A DNA stretch of 64,000 nt from Ardenticatenaceae bacterium (GCA_020634415.1 JACKBT010000006.1:1-64000); one strand, 5' to 3'; numbered from the stretch's first letter, positions 8,008 to 17,191 are shown. Notes: a model not told the origin generated them from the sequence alone. Translations and numbers: made by a program.

Positions 8008-9900
8008 ATGAATGAACTGAGGCAAAACAACAAACGGCCGTTCCTGTTGGTTGGTTTTATTACCCTGATTATTGTGGCTGTAACCACGTTGGTTTGGCCG
8101 ATTGTGCGCTTTTGGCGGCGGCTGCTGCGCCAGCCACTGCTGGCTTCTTTGATGACAGCCAGTGATGAAACGGCCGATCATCTGGAACAAGCTTATTACA
8201 TTGCCGCCATAAATGTGCGGGGAGCGATAGAAGAACGGCCGCTGCCAAACGGCCGTCGCAAACTGGTTCTCAACGCAGGCTGGCGCAACTTCCGCGAACC
8301 CTGGGCCCGCGACTTCGGCTTTGCCAGCTTTGGCTTGCTGACCCTGGGTGAAGAGCGGGTCGTTAAAGAAACCTTAGAAGTCTTTCTGCAATTCCAACGG
8401 CCCAACGGCCAATTCCCGGTTAAAGCCCACTCCACCAACATCCCAGAGCGCTATCTCCACTCCCTTTTTGAACGGCAACAGCCTATTCATGCCCCCTTGC
8501 GCCCTAAATACAAGACAGCACATCGCACCATTTCGCTCGATGGCAACGCCCTGCTCATCATTGCCGCCCTCAACTATTTGCGGCGGGTGAATGATGAAGC
8601 CTTTGCTCATCAGCATTGGCCGGCGCTCAAGCGCGGTTTGCACTGGCTGGAGTCGCAGGCTCTTGGCGTGGATGGCTTGCTGCACCAGGGGGCTTATACC
8701 GATTGGGCTGATTCGGTGAAGCGCAGCGGCATCATCCATTACACCAATGTGCTTTACTGGAAGGCTCTGCATGAGTTTGCTGTTGATGCCGCCAAATATG
8801 GTTATACGGCCGATCAGACCTACTTCGCCCGCAAAGCCGACCACCTTAAACAGGCTATCAACAACCATTTTTGGTCTGATGAGTTTGGTTTTTATGAAAC
8901 CAGCCAGCAGTTCCCCCATATTTTGAGCAGTTCGGGTAATTTATTGGCGGTGGCCTGGGGGCTGGCTTCTCCGGCCCAGGCGGCGCGTATTCTGGACACA
9001 ATGGCGTGGTGGCGCATGGCTGAGCCTGTGCCCACACAAGTGACCAATCAGCCCTATGGCTCGGCTTTTATTGCCATTGAAAATCGGCTGGCAGGGATTC
9101 CCCATTACCATACGTCGGCGGCGTGGTTGTGGCTGGGGGCGTGGCATGTGGCGGCGTTGGTGCGCACGGAGCGGCTGGCGGAGGCGCACACGTTGTTAGA
9201 GCGGATGAGTCAGGTGATTGCGCGGGATGGGGTGGTGCATGAGGTGTTTGGGGAAGACGGCCGTTATCTTTCCACCCGCTGGTACACCTCCGAAGCGCCG
9301 CTTACCTGGAGTGCCAGCTTGTTTATTTATGCCCAGTTTCTATATTATCAGGCAACGGCCGAGGGGCCAGCCGAGCTTGATATAAAAATGCAAGAGGTTC
9401 ATATGAATAAAACAGAGTTGTTAATGAAGATTGAAAAGTCGAGAGAGGCACTGGAAGCGGCGGTGGCGCGTCTGAGTGAGGCGCAGTTGACCCAAACAAC
9501 GGATAACGGCTGGGCGGCCAAAGACCATCTGGCGCATTTGGCGGCGTGGGAGGCGGGTATTGCGGCTTTGCTGCAAAAGCAGGTGCGTCAGGAGGCCATG
9601 AATGTAGATGAAGAGACGTTTTGGGAGGAGGGGGAAGAGGCGGTTAATGGGATGATTTATGAGCGGAACCGGGAACGGCCGTTAGCCGACATCCTCGCCT
9701 TTTTCCATGACTCGCACCAGCAGCTCATGGCGGTTTTAGCCGAGCTTAGTGATGAGGATTTGCAAAAGACCTATTCCCATTACCAACCCGACGCACCGGG
9801 CGAAGATAGTGGTGCGCCCATTGTGGGCTGGGTAATTGGCAATACCTTTGAGCATTATGAGCTGCATCGGCCGTTTTTGGAGCAATTGGAGGAAGGGTAA
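8008..9900 (+). CDS. Amylo-alpha-1,6-glucosidase-like protein fused to a DinB/DfsB-type domain
   Basis: Residues ~10-35 form a membrane anchor (FLLVGFITLIIVAVTTLVWP). Residues ~60-455 form an (alpha/alpha)6 barrel of the glycogen-debranching/trehalase-like type (NAGWRNFREPWARDFGF, TISLDGNALLIIAAL, YTDWADSV). From M466 (9403) the sequence MNKTELLMKIEKSREALE...HLAAWE...HYELHRPFL is a complete DinB/ClbS-DfsB four-helix domain (~165 aa, with three His positions that can bind metal). The two parts share one frame without a stop. A weak ribosome site (AGAGG) before M466 means a separate internal start is possible. The combination looks like a fusion of neighbours by stop loss. Confidence 0.82.
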   Translation: MNELRQNNKRPFLLVGFITLIIVAVTTLVWPIVRFWRRLLRQPLLASLMTASDETADHLEQAYYIAAINVRGAIEERPLPNGRRKLVLNAGWRNFREPWARDFGFASFGLLTLGEERVVKETLEVFLQFQRPNGQFPVKAHSTNIPERYLHSLFERQQPIHAPLRPKYKTAHRTISLDGNALLIIAALNYLRRVNDEAFAHQHWPALKRGLHWLESQALGVDGLLHQGAYTDWADSVKRSGIIHYTNVLYWKALHEFAVDAAKYGYTADQTYFARKADHLKQAINNHFWSDEFGFYETSQQFPHILSSSGNLLAVAWGLASPAQAARILDTMAWWRMAEPVPTQVTNQPYGSAFIAIENRLAGIPHYHTSAAWLWLGAWHVAALVRTERLAEAHTLLERMSQVIARDGVVHEVFGEDGRYLSTRWYTSEAPLTWSASLFIYAQFLYYQATAEGPAELDIKMQEVHMNKTELLMKIEKSREALEAAVARLSEAQLTQTTDNGWAAKDHLAHLAAWEAGIAALLQKQVRQEAMNVDEETFWEEGEEAVNGMIYERNRERPLADILAFFHDSHQQLMAVLAELSDEDLQKTYSHYQPDAPGEDSGAPIVGWVIGNTFEHYELHRPFLEQLEEG

Positions 9901-9904
9901 TTGA

Positions 9905-9936
9905 GTAATTGGGTAATCACTCAATTACCCAATTAC
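9905..9936. repeat. AATTGGGTAATT-word hairpin between convergent genes
   Basis: GTAATTGGGTAAT (9905-9917) and ATTACCCAATTAC (9924-9936) form a perfect 13-bp stem with a 6-base loop, between the ends of two convergent genes. It may serve as a two-way transcript end, though no U-tract follows. Confidence 0.6.
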
Positions 9937-9940
9937 ACCC

Positions 9941-10828
9941 CTAAAGATATTGATTAAACCAGTCCAATGTCTGCTGCCAGGCATCTTGGGCGGCGGCTTC
10001 ATCGTAGCTGGCACGGGTATCGTTAAAGAATGAGTGCTGCGCACCCTCGTAAACCTGGTAATGGTTGGTAATGCCGTTTTCGTCGAAAATGGCGTGCATG
10101 GCTTCTAAACCAGGGACAGAGATGGAATCGGCCGTTCCCAAAAAGCTGAGAATCGGGGCTGTGACTTCCTGTGCCTGGGCCGCCGTCAGTTGTGAGCCAT
10201 AAAAAGCCGCTCCCGCATCTACACTGCTGAGATTAGCGGCTGATTGATACACCAAGCCACCGCCCATGCAAAAACCAACCACACCTGTGCCACCGGCAAC
10301 AAACGCCTGCGCTTGCAAATAGGCAATGGCCTGCCCAATTTCGCCCACTGCATCGCGCATCCCCAACTCCATCGCCTGCTTGCGGGCCTCATCCGGCTCT
10401 GTTGTCACCACGCCATGATACAGGTCGGGGGCGAGGGCTGCGTAACCGGCTTCGGCAAAGCGGCGCGTTACATCTTTGATGTGGTCGTTCAACCCCCACC
10501 ACTCCTGAATGACAATCACTGCCGGGCGCGGCTCGGCACTGGTTTGGTAGGCCAGGTAGCCCATCAGTTCCTCACCTTCGACACCGGGGTAGGTGACAAC
10601 GCCTGTGGTGAGGGCGCCGACGGTTTCTGTGCCTGGTTCGGCGGCGGGTTGGGATTCGTCTACAACGGGGGGCGGGTTGTTGTTGGGGGTGGCCTCACAG
10701 GCTGCGAGGAGGGTGTTGGCGGCGAGGGCACTGCCGATAACGGCCGTTGCCCTCTGCAAAAACTCACGCCGGTTCAAACTGCCAATCTGGTAGCTCCGCA
10801 CCAATTCCATCACTTCAATTCGGTTCAT
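9941..10828 (-). CDS. Exported dienelactone hydrolase family lipoprotein
   Basis: Alpha/beta hydrolase of the DLH type: oxyanion region VIVIQEWWGLNDHI, nucleophile elbow GFCMGGG (Cys), Asp in GTADSIS and His in GAQHSFF give a Cys-Asp-His triad. The N-terminus NRREFLQRATAVIG...LLAAC combines a Tat-like twin-Arg segment and a lipobox, so the protein is probably folded in the cytoplasm, exported and lipid-anchored. ATG 10828 has GTGAGG upstream; a longer in-frame extension to 10936 lacks a good site. Substrate unknown. Confidence 0.9.
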   Translation of the reverse strand: MNRIEVMELVRSYQIGSLNRREFLQRATAVIGSALAANTLLAACEATPNNNPPPVVDESQPAAEPGTETVGALTTGVVTYPGVEGEELMGYLAYQTSAEPRPAVIVIQEWWGLNDHIKDVTRRFAEAGYAALAPDLYHGVVTTEPDEARKQAMELGMRDAVGEIGQAIAYLQAQAFVAGGTGVVGFCMGGGLVYQSAANLSSVDAGAAFYGSQLTAAQAQEVTAPILSFLGTADSISVPGLEAMHAIFDENGITNHYQVYEGAQHSFFNDTRASYDEAAAQDAWQQTLDWFNQYL

Positions 10829-11004
10829 GGGATATGCCTCACTTGCTTCATACAGATAGGGGCAGTGCTTTGTGCCTGCCCCCCAGGGCGACCACAGGGG
10901 TACGCCTCTACGGATAATCTCGCCCATTTCTGCCACGAGAAGCTGTTGGATGCCATGAATTTTAGAGAACGCTAAGTAATAGTCTGGTTTAACTTAGCGG
11001 TTTT

Positions 11005-11066
11005 GGAGATTGGAGATTGGAGATTGGAGACTGGAGACTGGAGACTGAGTAATCTCCAGTCCCCCA
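11005..11066. repeat. GGAGATTGG/GGAGACTGG word repeat
   Basis: Four GGAGATTGG-type and three GGAGACTGG-type words in tandem, followed by a short opposite arm (AATCTCCAGTCCCC), between the divergent start of the dienelactone hydrolase and the end of the histidine kinase. Confidence 0.75.
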
Positions 11067-11077
11067 TTTACGAAGGG

Positions 11078-12421
11078 TTAGGTGAGGGGGAAAGTGATAG
11101 TGAAGGTTGTGCCTTGTCCGGGGGTGGAAACGGCCGTAATCTGCCCCTTATGCGCTTCCACAATTGCCTTAGCAATGGCTAAACCCAGCCCCGAAGAGCC
11201 ATCCTCCGTGCGCTGGCGCGATTCATCAGCCCGGTAAAAGCGGTCAAAAATGTGGGTCAGTTCACCTGGCGAAATACCCGCGCCCGTGTCGCGTACTTCA
11301 AACTGGAGGTGCTGGTTGGTCGCCGCGGCCGCCAACACAATTTCGCCCTGCGTTGTAAAGCGCAGGGCATTAGAGACAAGATTGTTAAACACCTGCGTCA
11401 TCCGATCTGCATCCACCATGACGGAAGGCAAATCATCGGCCGCGTCAATGCGTAAGGCCAGCCCGCGCTGCTCTGCTTCCATCACATAAGCCAGGCCCGT
11501 GCGCTCCAGCAAGGCTTTGGGGTCCACGGCGCGAATGTTCAACGACAATTCGCCAGCATCTGCCAAAGAAAGGGTGCGCAAATCCTCGACGAGATGTTGC
11601 AACAGGGTCACTTCCTCGTACATGATGTTGTAGAGGTTGGGGGAGCCGTTTAGCGCTCCATCTTTTAAGCCTTCCATGTAGCCGCGCAAAATGGTAAGGG
11701 GGGTGCGCAGGTCGTGGGCAATATCGGCCGTCATCTGCTTGCGCACCTGGCTGGCCTGGGCCAGATCGCTGCTCATCTGGTTGAAGGAGCGGGCAAGCTG
11801 GCCGATTTCGTCCTGGGAGCGTACCTGTACCTGATGCCCCAGTTGACCAGCGGCCATGACCTGGGTGGCGGCGGTGAGTTCTTGTAACGGCCGTGTTAAC
11901 GTCCGCGCCAGCAAAATGCCCAACGCCAGGGCGATGACACCGGCAATGGTGGCGCTGAGAATGGTGGAGGTGGTAACGGTGCGCAAAAAGGCGACTTCTG
12001 GGGCAAACCGGTTGGTATCGGGGGGCGCCCCGCTGCCTTCCAGCAGCACCAAACCAACCTGCTGCCCGTTGACTTCGATAGGCAAGCCATCGTTGAGATT
12101 GTTGTAGGGGTATGGACGGCCGTCTGCTTCTGGGCCTAAACCCACAACCACCGTATCGGTAGCCGTATCCACCACCACCATACGGGGCAGATGGGGGCGC
12201 AAGCGGCGGTTGTTGTCAATAAAACGGCTCAGATTGTCCCAGCCACCCGTGCGCTCATAATAATCGGCCAGCAAATCTACAATTTCCTCTTGTTCCCGAT
12301 TGTTGATAAAGCGATCAAAAGCCTGCTGGGTGCGCTGGCTGGTAATCACCGCCACCAACACGGCCCCGATGATGCCAACGAGGAGGAAACCGAGGGTGAG
12401 TTTAAGGGCGAGGGGGCGCAT
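11078..12421 (-). CDS. Sensor histidine kinase (BaeS/CpxA-like)
   Basis: Two membrane segments (residues ~7-27 and ~150-172) enclose an extracytoplasmic sensor loop. These are followed by HAMP (LARTLTRPLQELTAATQVMA), HisKA with the phospho-acceptor in TADIAHDLRTPLTILRG, and HATPase with N box NNLVSNALRF, DTGAGISP and SSGLGLAIAKAIV. It lies 64 bases downstream of its cognate OmpR-type regulator; a perfect 17-bp hairpin sits in that gap and could modulate the kinase/regulator ratio. Confidence 0.95.
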   Translation of the reverse strand: MRPLALKLTLGFLLVGIIGAVLVAVITSQRTQQAFDRFINNREQEEIVDLLADYYERTGGWDNLSRFIDNNRRLRPHLPRMVVVDTATDTVVVGLGPEADGRPYPYNNLNDGLPIEVNGQQVGLVLLEGSGAPPDTNRFAPEVAFLRTVTTSTILSATIAGVIALALGILLARTLTRPLQELTAATQVMAAGQLGHQVQVRSQDEIGQLARSFNQMSSDLAQASQVRKQMTADIAHDLRTPLTILRGYMEGLKDGALNGSPNLYNIMYEEVTLLQHLVEDLRTLSLADAGELSLNIRAVDPKALLERTGLAYVMEAEQRGLALRIDAADDLPSVMVDADRMTQVFNNLVSNALRFTTQGEIVLAAAATNQHLQFEVRDTGAGISPGELTHIFDRFYRADESRQRTEDGSSGLGLAIAKAIVEAHKGQITAVSTPGQGTTFTITFPLT

Positions 12422-12430
12422 GGGTAGGGC

Positions 12431-12478
12431 GTTATCCGTTATCGGTATTCCGTGTTCCCATTACCGATAACGGATAAC
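12431..12478 (-). repeat. Intra-operon perfect inverted repeat
   Basis: GTTATCCGTTATCGGTA (12431-12447) and its exact complement TACCGATAACGGATAAC (12462-12478) form a 17-bp stem with a 14-base loop, between the response-regulator stop and the histidine-kinase start. No U-tract; an mRNA-stability or processing element is plausible. Confidence 0.7.
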
Positions 12479-12485
12479 AGATTCA

Positions 12486-13169
12486 TTATTCTTGGACAAA
12501 CCGATACCCCATGCCATACACCGTCTGAATGTAATGGGGGTTGCTGGCATCGGGTTCTATTTTGGTGCGCAGGTTGCGGATGTGAACGTCAATGGTGCGC
12601 TCATACCCTTCGTAGGCATCGCCAGTGGTGTTTTCTAGCAGGTCTAGCCGAGAAAAGGCCCGGCCTGGTGAGGTCATGAGGGTGCTGAGAATTTCAAATT
12701 CGGAGGGGGTTAAGTCCACCTGCTTTTCGCCGACTTTGACGATGCGTGCGCCGCGATCTAGCACCACATCAGCCACACGCAGCAGGTCGTTCGTTGTGGT
12801 GGGCTTTTGCCCCCGGCGCAGCACAGCGCGGACGCGGGCGATGAGTTCGCGGATGCCGAAGGGTTTGGTGACGTAATCATCGGCACCCAATTCCAGCCCC
12901 AAAACTTTGTCGCCTTCTTCTATTTTGGCGGTGAGTATGATGACGGGGGTGTCGGCTTCTTTGCTGTAGGTGCGCATGAAGTCGTAGCCGCCCATTTCGG
13001 GCATCATTACGTCGAGGATGATGAGGTCGGGTTTTTCGTAGCGGGCGACGTAGAGGGCTTCACGGCCGTTTGCCGCCTCTACCACCCGGTAGCCATCCTG
13101 CTCTAAATAGGTGCGAATCATCTCGCGTAATTTGCGTTCGTCGTCTACGACAAGGATTGTTTGGGCCAT
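12486..13169 (-). CDS. OmpR-family response regulator
   Basis: Receiver domain with acidic pair VVDDE, phospho-Asp in LIILDVMMPEMGG, Thr in VIILTAK and Lys in DDYVTKPFG. It is followed by a winged-helix DNA-binding domain (VDLTPSEFEILSTLM ... TIDVHIRNLRTKIE ... TVYGMGYRF). It is the first gene of a two-gene operon with the histidine kinase. The MITE-like element at 13183-13317 lies directly in its promoter region. Confidence 0.97.
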   Translation of the reverse strand: MAQTILVVDDERKLREMIRTYLEQDGYRVVEAANGREALYVARYEKPDLIILDVMMPEMGGYDFMRTYSKEADTPVIILTAKIEEGDKVLGLELGADDYVTKPFGIRELIARVRAVLRRGQKPTTTNDLLRVADVVLDRGARIVKVGEKQVDLTPSEFEILSTLMTSPGRAFSRLDLLENTTGDAYEGYERTIDVHIRNLRTKIEPDASNPHYIQTVYGMGYRFVQE

Positions 13170-13182
13170 GATGGATAATGGT

Positions 13183-13317
13183 GTAGTTACGTCATCGCAG
13201 TTTAAGAAATAAATCGGGTAATAGGTGTGGGACGATTTTGTAAATCGTCCGAGCGATTTACAAAATCGCTCTACATTTATTGCCCGATCAATTCGTTAAA
13301 GACCAATGACGTAATTA
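13183..13317. mobile_element. MITE-like element, copy 1
   Basis: Nested inverted repeats: outer GTAGTTACGTCATCG / CAATGACGTAATTAC (13 of 15 paired), then TTAAGAAATAAATCGGGTAAT near the left against CCCGATCAATTCGTTAA near the right, then a perfect 15-bp core CGATTTTGTAAATCG / CGATTTACAAAATCG. The inner ~105 bp recur almost unchanged at 41584-41686 with different outer arms. It has no coding capacity. Confidence 0.75.
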
Positions 13318-13329
13318 CGTCATGTTTTT

Positions 13330-14010
13330 TTAGCCAGCGTTCGCCGAGAATTCCAGTTCCAATGTCACTTCATCGGATACGGCTTGTACGGCTTGGGAGA
13401 AGGGTATCTTTACATCAAACTCTTCATACTTGAGGGTGGTGGTGGCTAAGCCAGTCAACTCACTTTCTGAAACCAGTGTGGCCTCTGCCTCAAAGGTAAC
13501 TTCTTTGGTCTGGCCTATGATGGTGAGGTCGCCTACGATTTGAAAGGTGTAGGTTTGCCCTACCTGCACGGAGTCGGGCAGGCCAACCAGTTGGGTGGGT
13601 TTGAAGCTGATGTGCTCAAATTGGTTGGTGAGCAAAATCTGGTTGCTGATCGCCCGGTTGCGCATTCCCTGATCGGTGGCCAGGGTGCGGGCATTGATGA
13701 GGATTTCGCTGATTTGGGCGCTGTTGGCATTGTCTTTATTGAGGGCCACTTGCCCCGAAACCTGGTTGGTTGTGCCCACGACGGTGGTATCTACATTGCG
13801 CAAAATCTCTTCAATGATGAAGCGGGCTTCGCTGCTGGTGGTGTCAATTGTGTAAATGGTGCCATCTGCGACGGCAAGTTCCTGGCTGACAGCGGCAGGG
13901 CTAACGGCCGTATTTGTGGCGGCTTCTGGGGCCTGGAACAGGTTGTAGCTGACCACAGCGGCTATGAGTAAAGCTATCACGATGCCAATGAATAAAACTT
14001 GTTTCTTCAC
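13330..14010 (-). CDS. YceI family protein, membrane-anchored
   Basis: Residues 1-27 are a signal anchor (VLFIGIVIALLIAAVVSYNLF). The rest is a lipocalin-like beta-barrel of the YceI family (GTIYTIDTTSSEARFIIEEIL ... FKPTQL ... GDLTIIGQTKEVTFEAEA ... FDVKIPF). These bind polyprenyl or other hydrophobic molecules outside the cell membrane. The family is often reported next to stress-response systems; here it is next to an OmpR/kinase pair and an HtrA protease. Confidence 0.92.
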   Translation of the reverse strand: MKKQVLFIGIVIALLIAAVVSYNLFQAPEAATNTAVSPAAVSQELAVADGTIYTIDTTSSEARFIIEEILRNVDTTVVGTTNQVSGQVALNKDNANSAQISEILINARTLATDQGMRNRAISNQILLTNQFEHISFKPTQLVGLPDSVQVGQTYTFQIVGDLTIIGQTKEVTFEAEATLVSESELTGLATTTLKYEEFDVKIPFSQAVQAVSDEVTLELEFSANAG

Positions 14011-14125
14011 AGACTTCTCCTAACGAAAAAAGATGGGCGATTATAAATCTGTTTTCACCTTTGTGGGTGTTAAGGGGCATTATAGACACATTCTGTTTAG
14101 AGAATGTTAAGAAGTTATGGGGAAA

Positions 14126-15580
14126 TTACGGCCGTTCGCCCAAAGTGAGCAGCAGCGTCTCCAACTCACCATCACGCAGGATGGTGACTTCGATGGTTTG
14201 GTCGGGTTCGGTGTGGAAGGTGAGGTAGGCGTTGAGATCGGCGAAGTTGTTGATGGCCGTACCGTCGAGGGCCACAATCAAATCGCCATCACGTCCTGTC
14301 ACGGGGTTGGCGGCTATTAGTCCGGCCTGGTCCGATGGCCCGTTGGGCACAACGCTGAGGACGTATGCGCCTTGTGTTTGTGGCAGGTCGAAGACGATTT
14401 GTTCGTCTAGTGAAAGCTCATCATCAAAGCCTGCGCCCATGTAGGGGTAGGTGTAGCTGCCGTTGGCGATGAGGCTGGGGACGATGCGGTGGACGGCATT
14501 GACGGGGATGGCGTAACCGACACCGGAGTTGGTGCCTGTTTCGGTGGAGATGGCGGCGTTGATGCCGATGACTTCGGCCTGGAGGTTGAGCAGGGGGCCG
14601 CCGGAGTTGCCGGGATTGATGGGGGCATCGGTTTGGATGACTTGGGGCAGGGAGTAGCTGCTGCTGCTGTCGGTGAGGCCGCGTTGGGAGGTGAGGCTGC
14701 GGCCCAGGGCGCTGATGATGCCCAGGGACATGGAGCCTTGTTCGCCGAAGGGGTTGCCGATGGCGACGGTGAGCTGCCCAACCTGAATGTCGTCGGAGTT
14801 GCCCAGGGTTAACGGCCGTATGCCCGCTGGCAAATCAGCCACTTTTAGCACGGCCAAATCGCTGTCTACGTCTGTACCCACTAGTTCGGCACTGCGCCTG
14901 TCGCCATTGGCGAAGGCGATCTCATAACTAAAGCCGTCGGCAACGACGTGGTTGTTGGTGACGATGTAGCCATCTTCGCTGTAGACGAAGCCGCTGCCCG
15001 TGCCTACGGGCGGCACGATGATGTAGACGACGGAGGGGTTGGCTGCCTGATAGACGTTGATGAGTGATTGTTCGAGCTGGCTGTCGCCCAGGCTGTTGAG
15101 GGCGTTGTTGGCGACGATGGTGGGCTGGACTTGATCCAGGTAAAGGTCTACCTGGCTGCGTATGAGTTCGGCGATTTGGTCGGGGGTGAGGGTTTCGTCG
15201 GCCATTTCGGCTAACTGGTCGGTGATTTCGTCTTCAATGAGGCGGGCAATTTCGGCTGAGTTGAGGAGGTCAACGGCCGTTTCTGTGAGTTGGGTGGTGA
15301 CTTCATCTTCTACCAGGGCGGTTACATTGGTGGGGGTGGGGGTGGGGGCGGCCATTTGGCGCAGTTGGCTGGCAACTTCGGCTTCGATGAGGGCGGTGAG
15401 GTTGGCGGCGGCGGGGGTGGGGATGGTGGGCTGTTTGAGGTCGGTCATCACTTGGGCCTGGACGGTGGCGGCGATAACGGCCGTATCTACCGTGGGGGCC
15501 GGATTTTCTTGGGCGCAAGCCGCTAAGAGCATGAGCAAAACTAGCCCATAGACGAGTGGCTGCTTTAGGAATGTTTTCAT
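14126..15580 (-). CDS. HtrA/DegP-like lipoprotein serine protease with a repeated helical stalk
   Basis: A lipobox signal (LVLLMLLAACAQ) is followed by ~130 residues with a repeated motif A-x-L-I-E-x-E-V-x-x-Q-L (ALIEAEVASQL, ALVEDEVTTQL, ARLIEDEITDQL, AELIRSQVDLYL), likely a coiled or helical spacer. The trypsin-like domain has the complete triad (TNNHVV His, DSDLAVLKV Asp, NPGNSGGPLL Ser), then a C-terminal PDZ domain (DLIVALDGTAINNF). It is probably surface protein quality control. The stalk is unusual for HtrA and would hold the protease away from the membrane. Confidence 0.93.
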   Translation of the reverse strand: MKTFLKQPLVYGLVLLMLLAACAQENPAPTVDTAVIAATVQAQVMTDLKQPTIPTPAAANLTALIEAEVASQLRQMAAPTPTPTNVTALVEDEVTTQLTETAVDLLNSAEIARLIEDEITDQLAEMADETLTPDQIAELIRSQVDLYLDQVQPTIVANNALNSLGDSQLEQSLINVYQAANPSVVYIIVPPVGTGSGFVYSEDGYIVTNNHVVADGFSYEIAFANGDRRSAELVGTDVDSDLAVLKVADLPAGIRPLTLGNSDDIQVGQLTVAIGNPFGEQGSMSLGIISALGRSLTSQRGLTDSSSSYSLPQVIQTDAPINPGNSGGPLLNLQAEVIGINAAISTETGTNSGVGYAIPVNAVHRIVPSLIANGSYTYPYMGAGFDDELSLDEQIVFDLPQTQGAYVLSVVPNGPSDQAGLIAANPVTGRDGDLIVALDGTAINNFADLNAYLTFHTEPDQTIEVTILRDGELETLLLTLGERP

Positions 15581-15724
15581 TTGTTTCGTTTGTGTGGTCT
15601 CCTTCTTACAAATTTAGTGTGCGCGGCCAATGGGCCACGACGACTGTGGCCTAGCATACTTGTTTTGTTTGCAGAAAGCATGAGGAGGTTGTGAAGGAAT
15701 GATTAAGATTTGGGGGAGGAAGGC

Positions 15725-15764
15725 GTAAAACGTAAAACGAAAAAAGGTCCGTTTTACGTTTTAC
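15725..15764. terminator. GTAAAACG-word hairpin with T-tract
   Basis: GTAAAACGTAAAACG and CGTTTTACGTTTTAC form a perfect 15-bp stem with a 10-base loop; GTTTTTTT follows on the plus strand. It sits between the P450 gene's 3' end and the HtrA promoter region on the minus strand, so its orientation does not match the adjacent genes perfectly. Terminator function is an inference. Confidence 0.5.
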
Positions 15765-15770
15765 GTTTTT

Positions 15771-17165
15771 TTAAGCGGGGATGAGATGGGGAACGGCCGT
15801 TGCCGGCCATGCCGCCTCCGTTACAACGTCCCGCTTCGTCACCTGCATGTTCATGCCAAACTCCGGCGACATGGTGATGAGGGCTTCGGGCACAACTTTG
15901 TGACCGGGAACCAATGAGAGGCGGTACTGCTGGGCAATGGCGGCCAGCAGCAGATGGGCTTCCATCATGGCAAAGCTGTTGCCAATGCACACCCGTGCCC
16001 CGCCGCCAAAGGGGATGTAGGCATATTTGGGCAAAGCTGCCTCGTTTTCGGGCAGCCAACGGTCGGGGTTGAACTGCTCTGGTTGGGGGAAGTATTGGGG
16101 CTGACGGTGCATGGCGTAGGGGGAGATGAAGATGCGGCTGCCCTGGGGGATGAGGTAATTGCCGATTTCTACATCTTCGACGGCGATACGGCCGCTTAAT
16201 ATCCAGGCTGGTGGGTAGAGGCGCATGGTTTCTTTGATGACCATTAAGCTGTAGGGCAGTGAGGGCAAATCGGCCAATGTGGGGACTCGGCCAGCCAAAA
16301 TGTGGTCTAGTTCGGCGTGCAATTTGGCCTCTACCTCGGGATGTTGGGATAGTAAATACCACATCCAGGTCATGACATTGGCGGTGGTTTCGTGGCCGGC
16401 GGCAAACAGGGTGACGACTTCGTCGCGTAACTGCTGTTCGGTCATTTGGGAGCCGTCTTCGTCTTGGGCCAGCAGCAGCATAGAGAGCAAATCACCTTTG
16501 TCTTCACCGCTGTGCCGTCGTTCGGCAATGATCTGGTTGATGATTTGGTTTAAGTCGGCAATAGCCTGCCGCCGCTGGCGGTTGCTGCGGGTGGGCAGCC
16601 AGTCGGGCAGGGGGAAGGCGCGGCGGAAGTCGCCGTTGGAAACGGTTTGCAGGGTTTGGATGGCTTGACCGGCCGTTTCGGCGGCGGCGGATACATCGGC
16701 ATCGAAAAGGGTTTTGGAGACGATGAACATGGTCAGGCGCATCATGTCATCGTCAATATGGTGCACCTGGCCGGACTGCCAGGTTGCCAGCATGTCTTGG
16801 GCATAGCTGACCATGACATCGGCGTAAGCCTGGATGCGCTTGTGGTGGAAGGCGGGCTGGGCTAAGCGCCGCTGCCGTTTGTGGTAGCTGCCTTCGCTGG
16901 TGAGCAGGCCGTTGCCCAGGAATTTGCCCAAAATGCGGCGGCCGAGTTCGTCTTTGGCAAAGCTGCTGGCTTTGGTGACGAGGACATCGCGCACGTAGTC
17001 GGGGTGGGCGAGGTGGTAGACGGGCTGATGCAGCAGTTTGAAGTAGGTGATATCGCCATGTTGTTGGATGGTGTTGACGAGGAATTGGGGTGGATTGGCG
17101 GCAAATTCACTGATGCTGCCGGTAAGGAAGTGGCCTTGGGGGCCGGGTGGGGTTTGTGGTTGCAT
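15771..17165 (-). CDS. Cytochrome P450
   Basis: Canonical bacterial class P450: I-helix oxygen-activation motif FAAGHETTANV, K-helix ExxR as KETMRLYP, PERF-like NPDRW, and heme-thiolate loop PFGGGARVCIGNSFA. ~464 residues, no membrane anchor, so cytosolic. Style is close to CYP102/110/197-like fatty-acid or terpene hydroxylases, but the substrate cannot be read. ATG 17165 is preferred (AAAGGTAA upstream) over a TTG at 17204. It is transcribed divergently from a TetR gene with a palindromic site between them, so TetR repression is likely. Confidence 0.95.
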   Translation of the reverse strand: MQPQTPPGPQGHFLTGSISEFAANPPQFLVNTIQQHGDITYFKLLHQPVYHLAHPDYVRDVLVTKASSFAKDELGRRILGKFLGNGLLTSEGSYHKRQRRLAQPAFHHKRIQAYADVMVSYAQDMLATWQSGQVHHIDDDMMRLTMFIVSKTLFDADVSAAAETAGQAIQTLQTVSNGDFRRAFPLPDWLPTRSNRQRRQAIADLNQIINQIIAERRHSGEDKGDLLSMLLLAQDEDGSQMTEQQLRDEVVTLFAAGHETTANVMTWMWYLLSQHPEVEAKLHAELDHILAGRVPTLADLPSLPYSLMVIKETMRLYPPAWILSGRIAVEDVEIGNYLIPQGSRIFISPYAMHRQPQYFPQPEQFNPDRWLPENEAALPKYAYIPFGGGARVCIGNSFAMMEAHLLLAAIAQQYRLSLVPGHKVVPEALITMSPEFGMNMQVTKRDVVTEAAWPATAVPHLIPA

Positions 17166-17191
17166 ATTTTTGTTTACCTTTTCGACATGAT

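Noticed and set aside
9403..9900. Separate DinB-family gene
   Set aside because: An internal ATG with a weak ribosome site exists, but the frame is continuous with the upstream glucosidase-like domain with no stop; kept as one gene with the alternative noted.
11005..11066. Possible CRISPR-like array of short direct repeats
   Set aside because: Repeats are 9-mers in direct contact with no spacers, and an opposite arm follows; this is a word repeat/hairpin, not CRISPR. No cas genes are present.
14489..15526. Long Gly-rich open frames on the plus strand opposite the HtrA gene
   Set aside because: They arise from codon bias of the real minus-strand gene, have no ribosome sites and show low-complexity composition.
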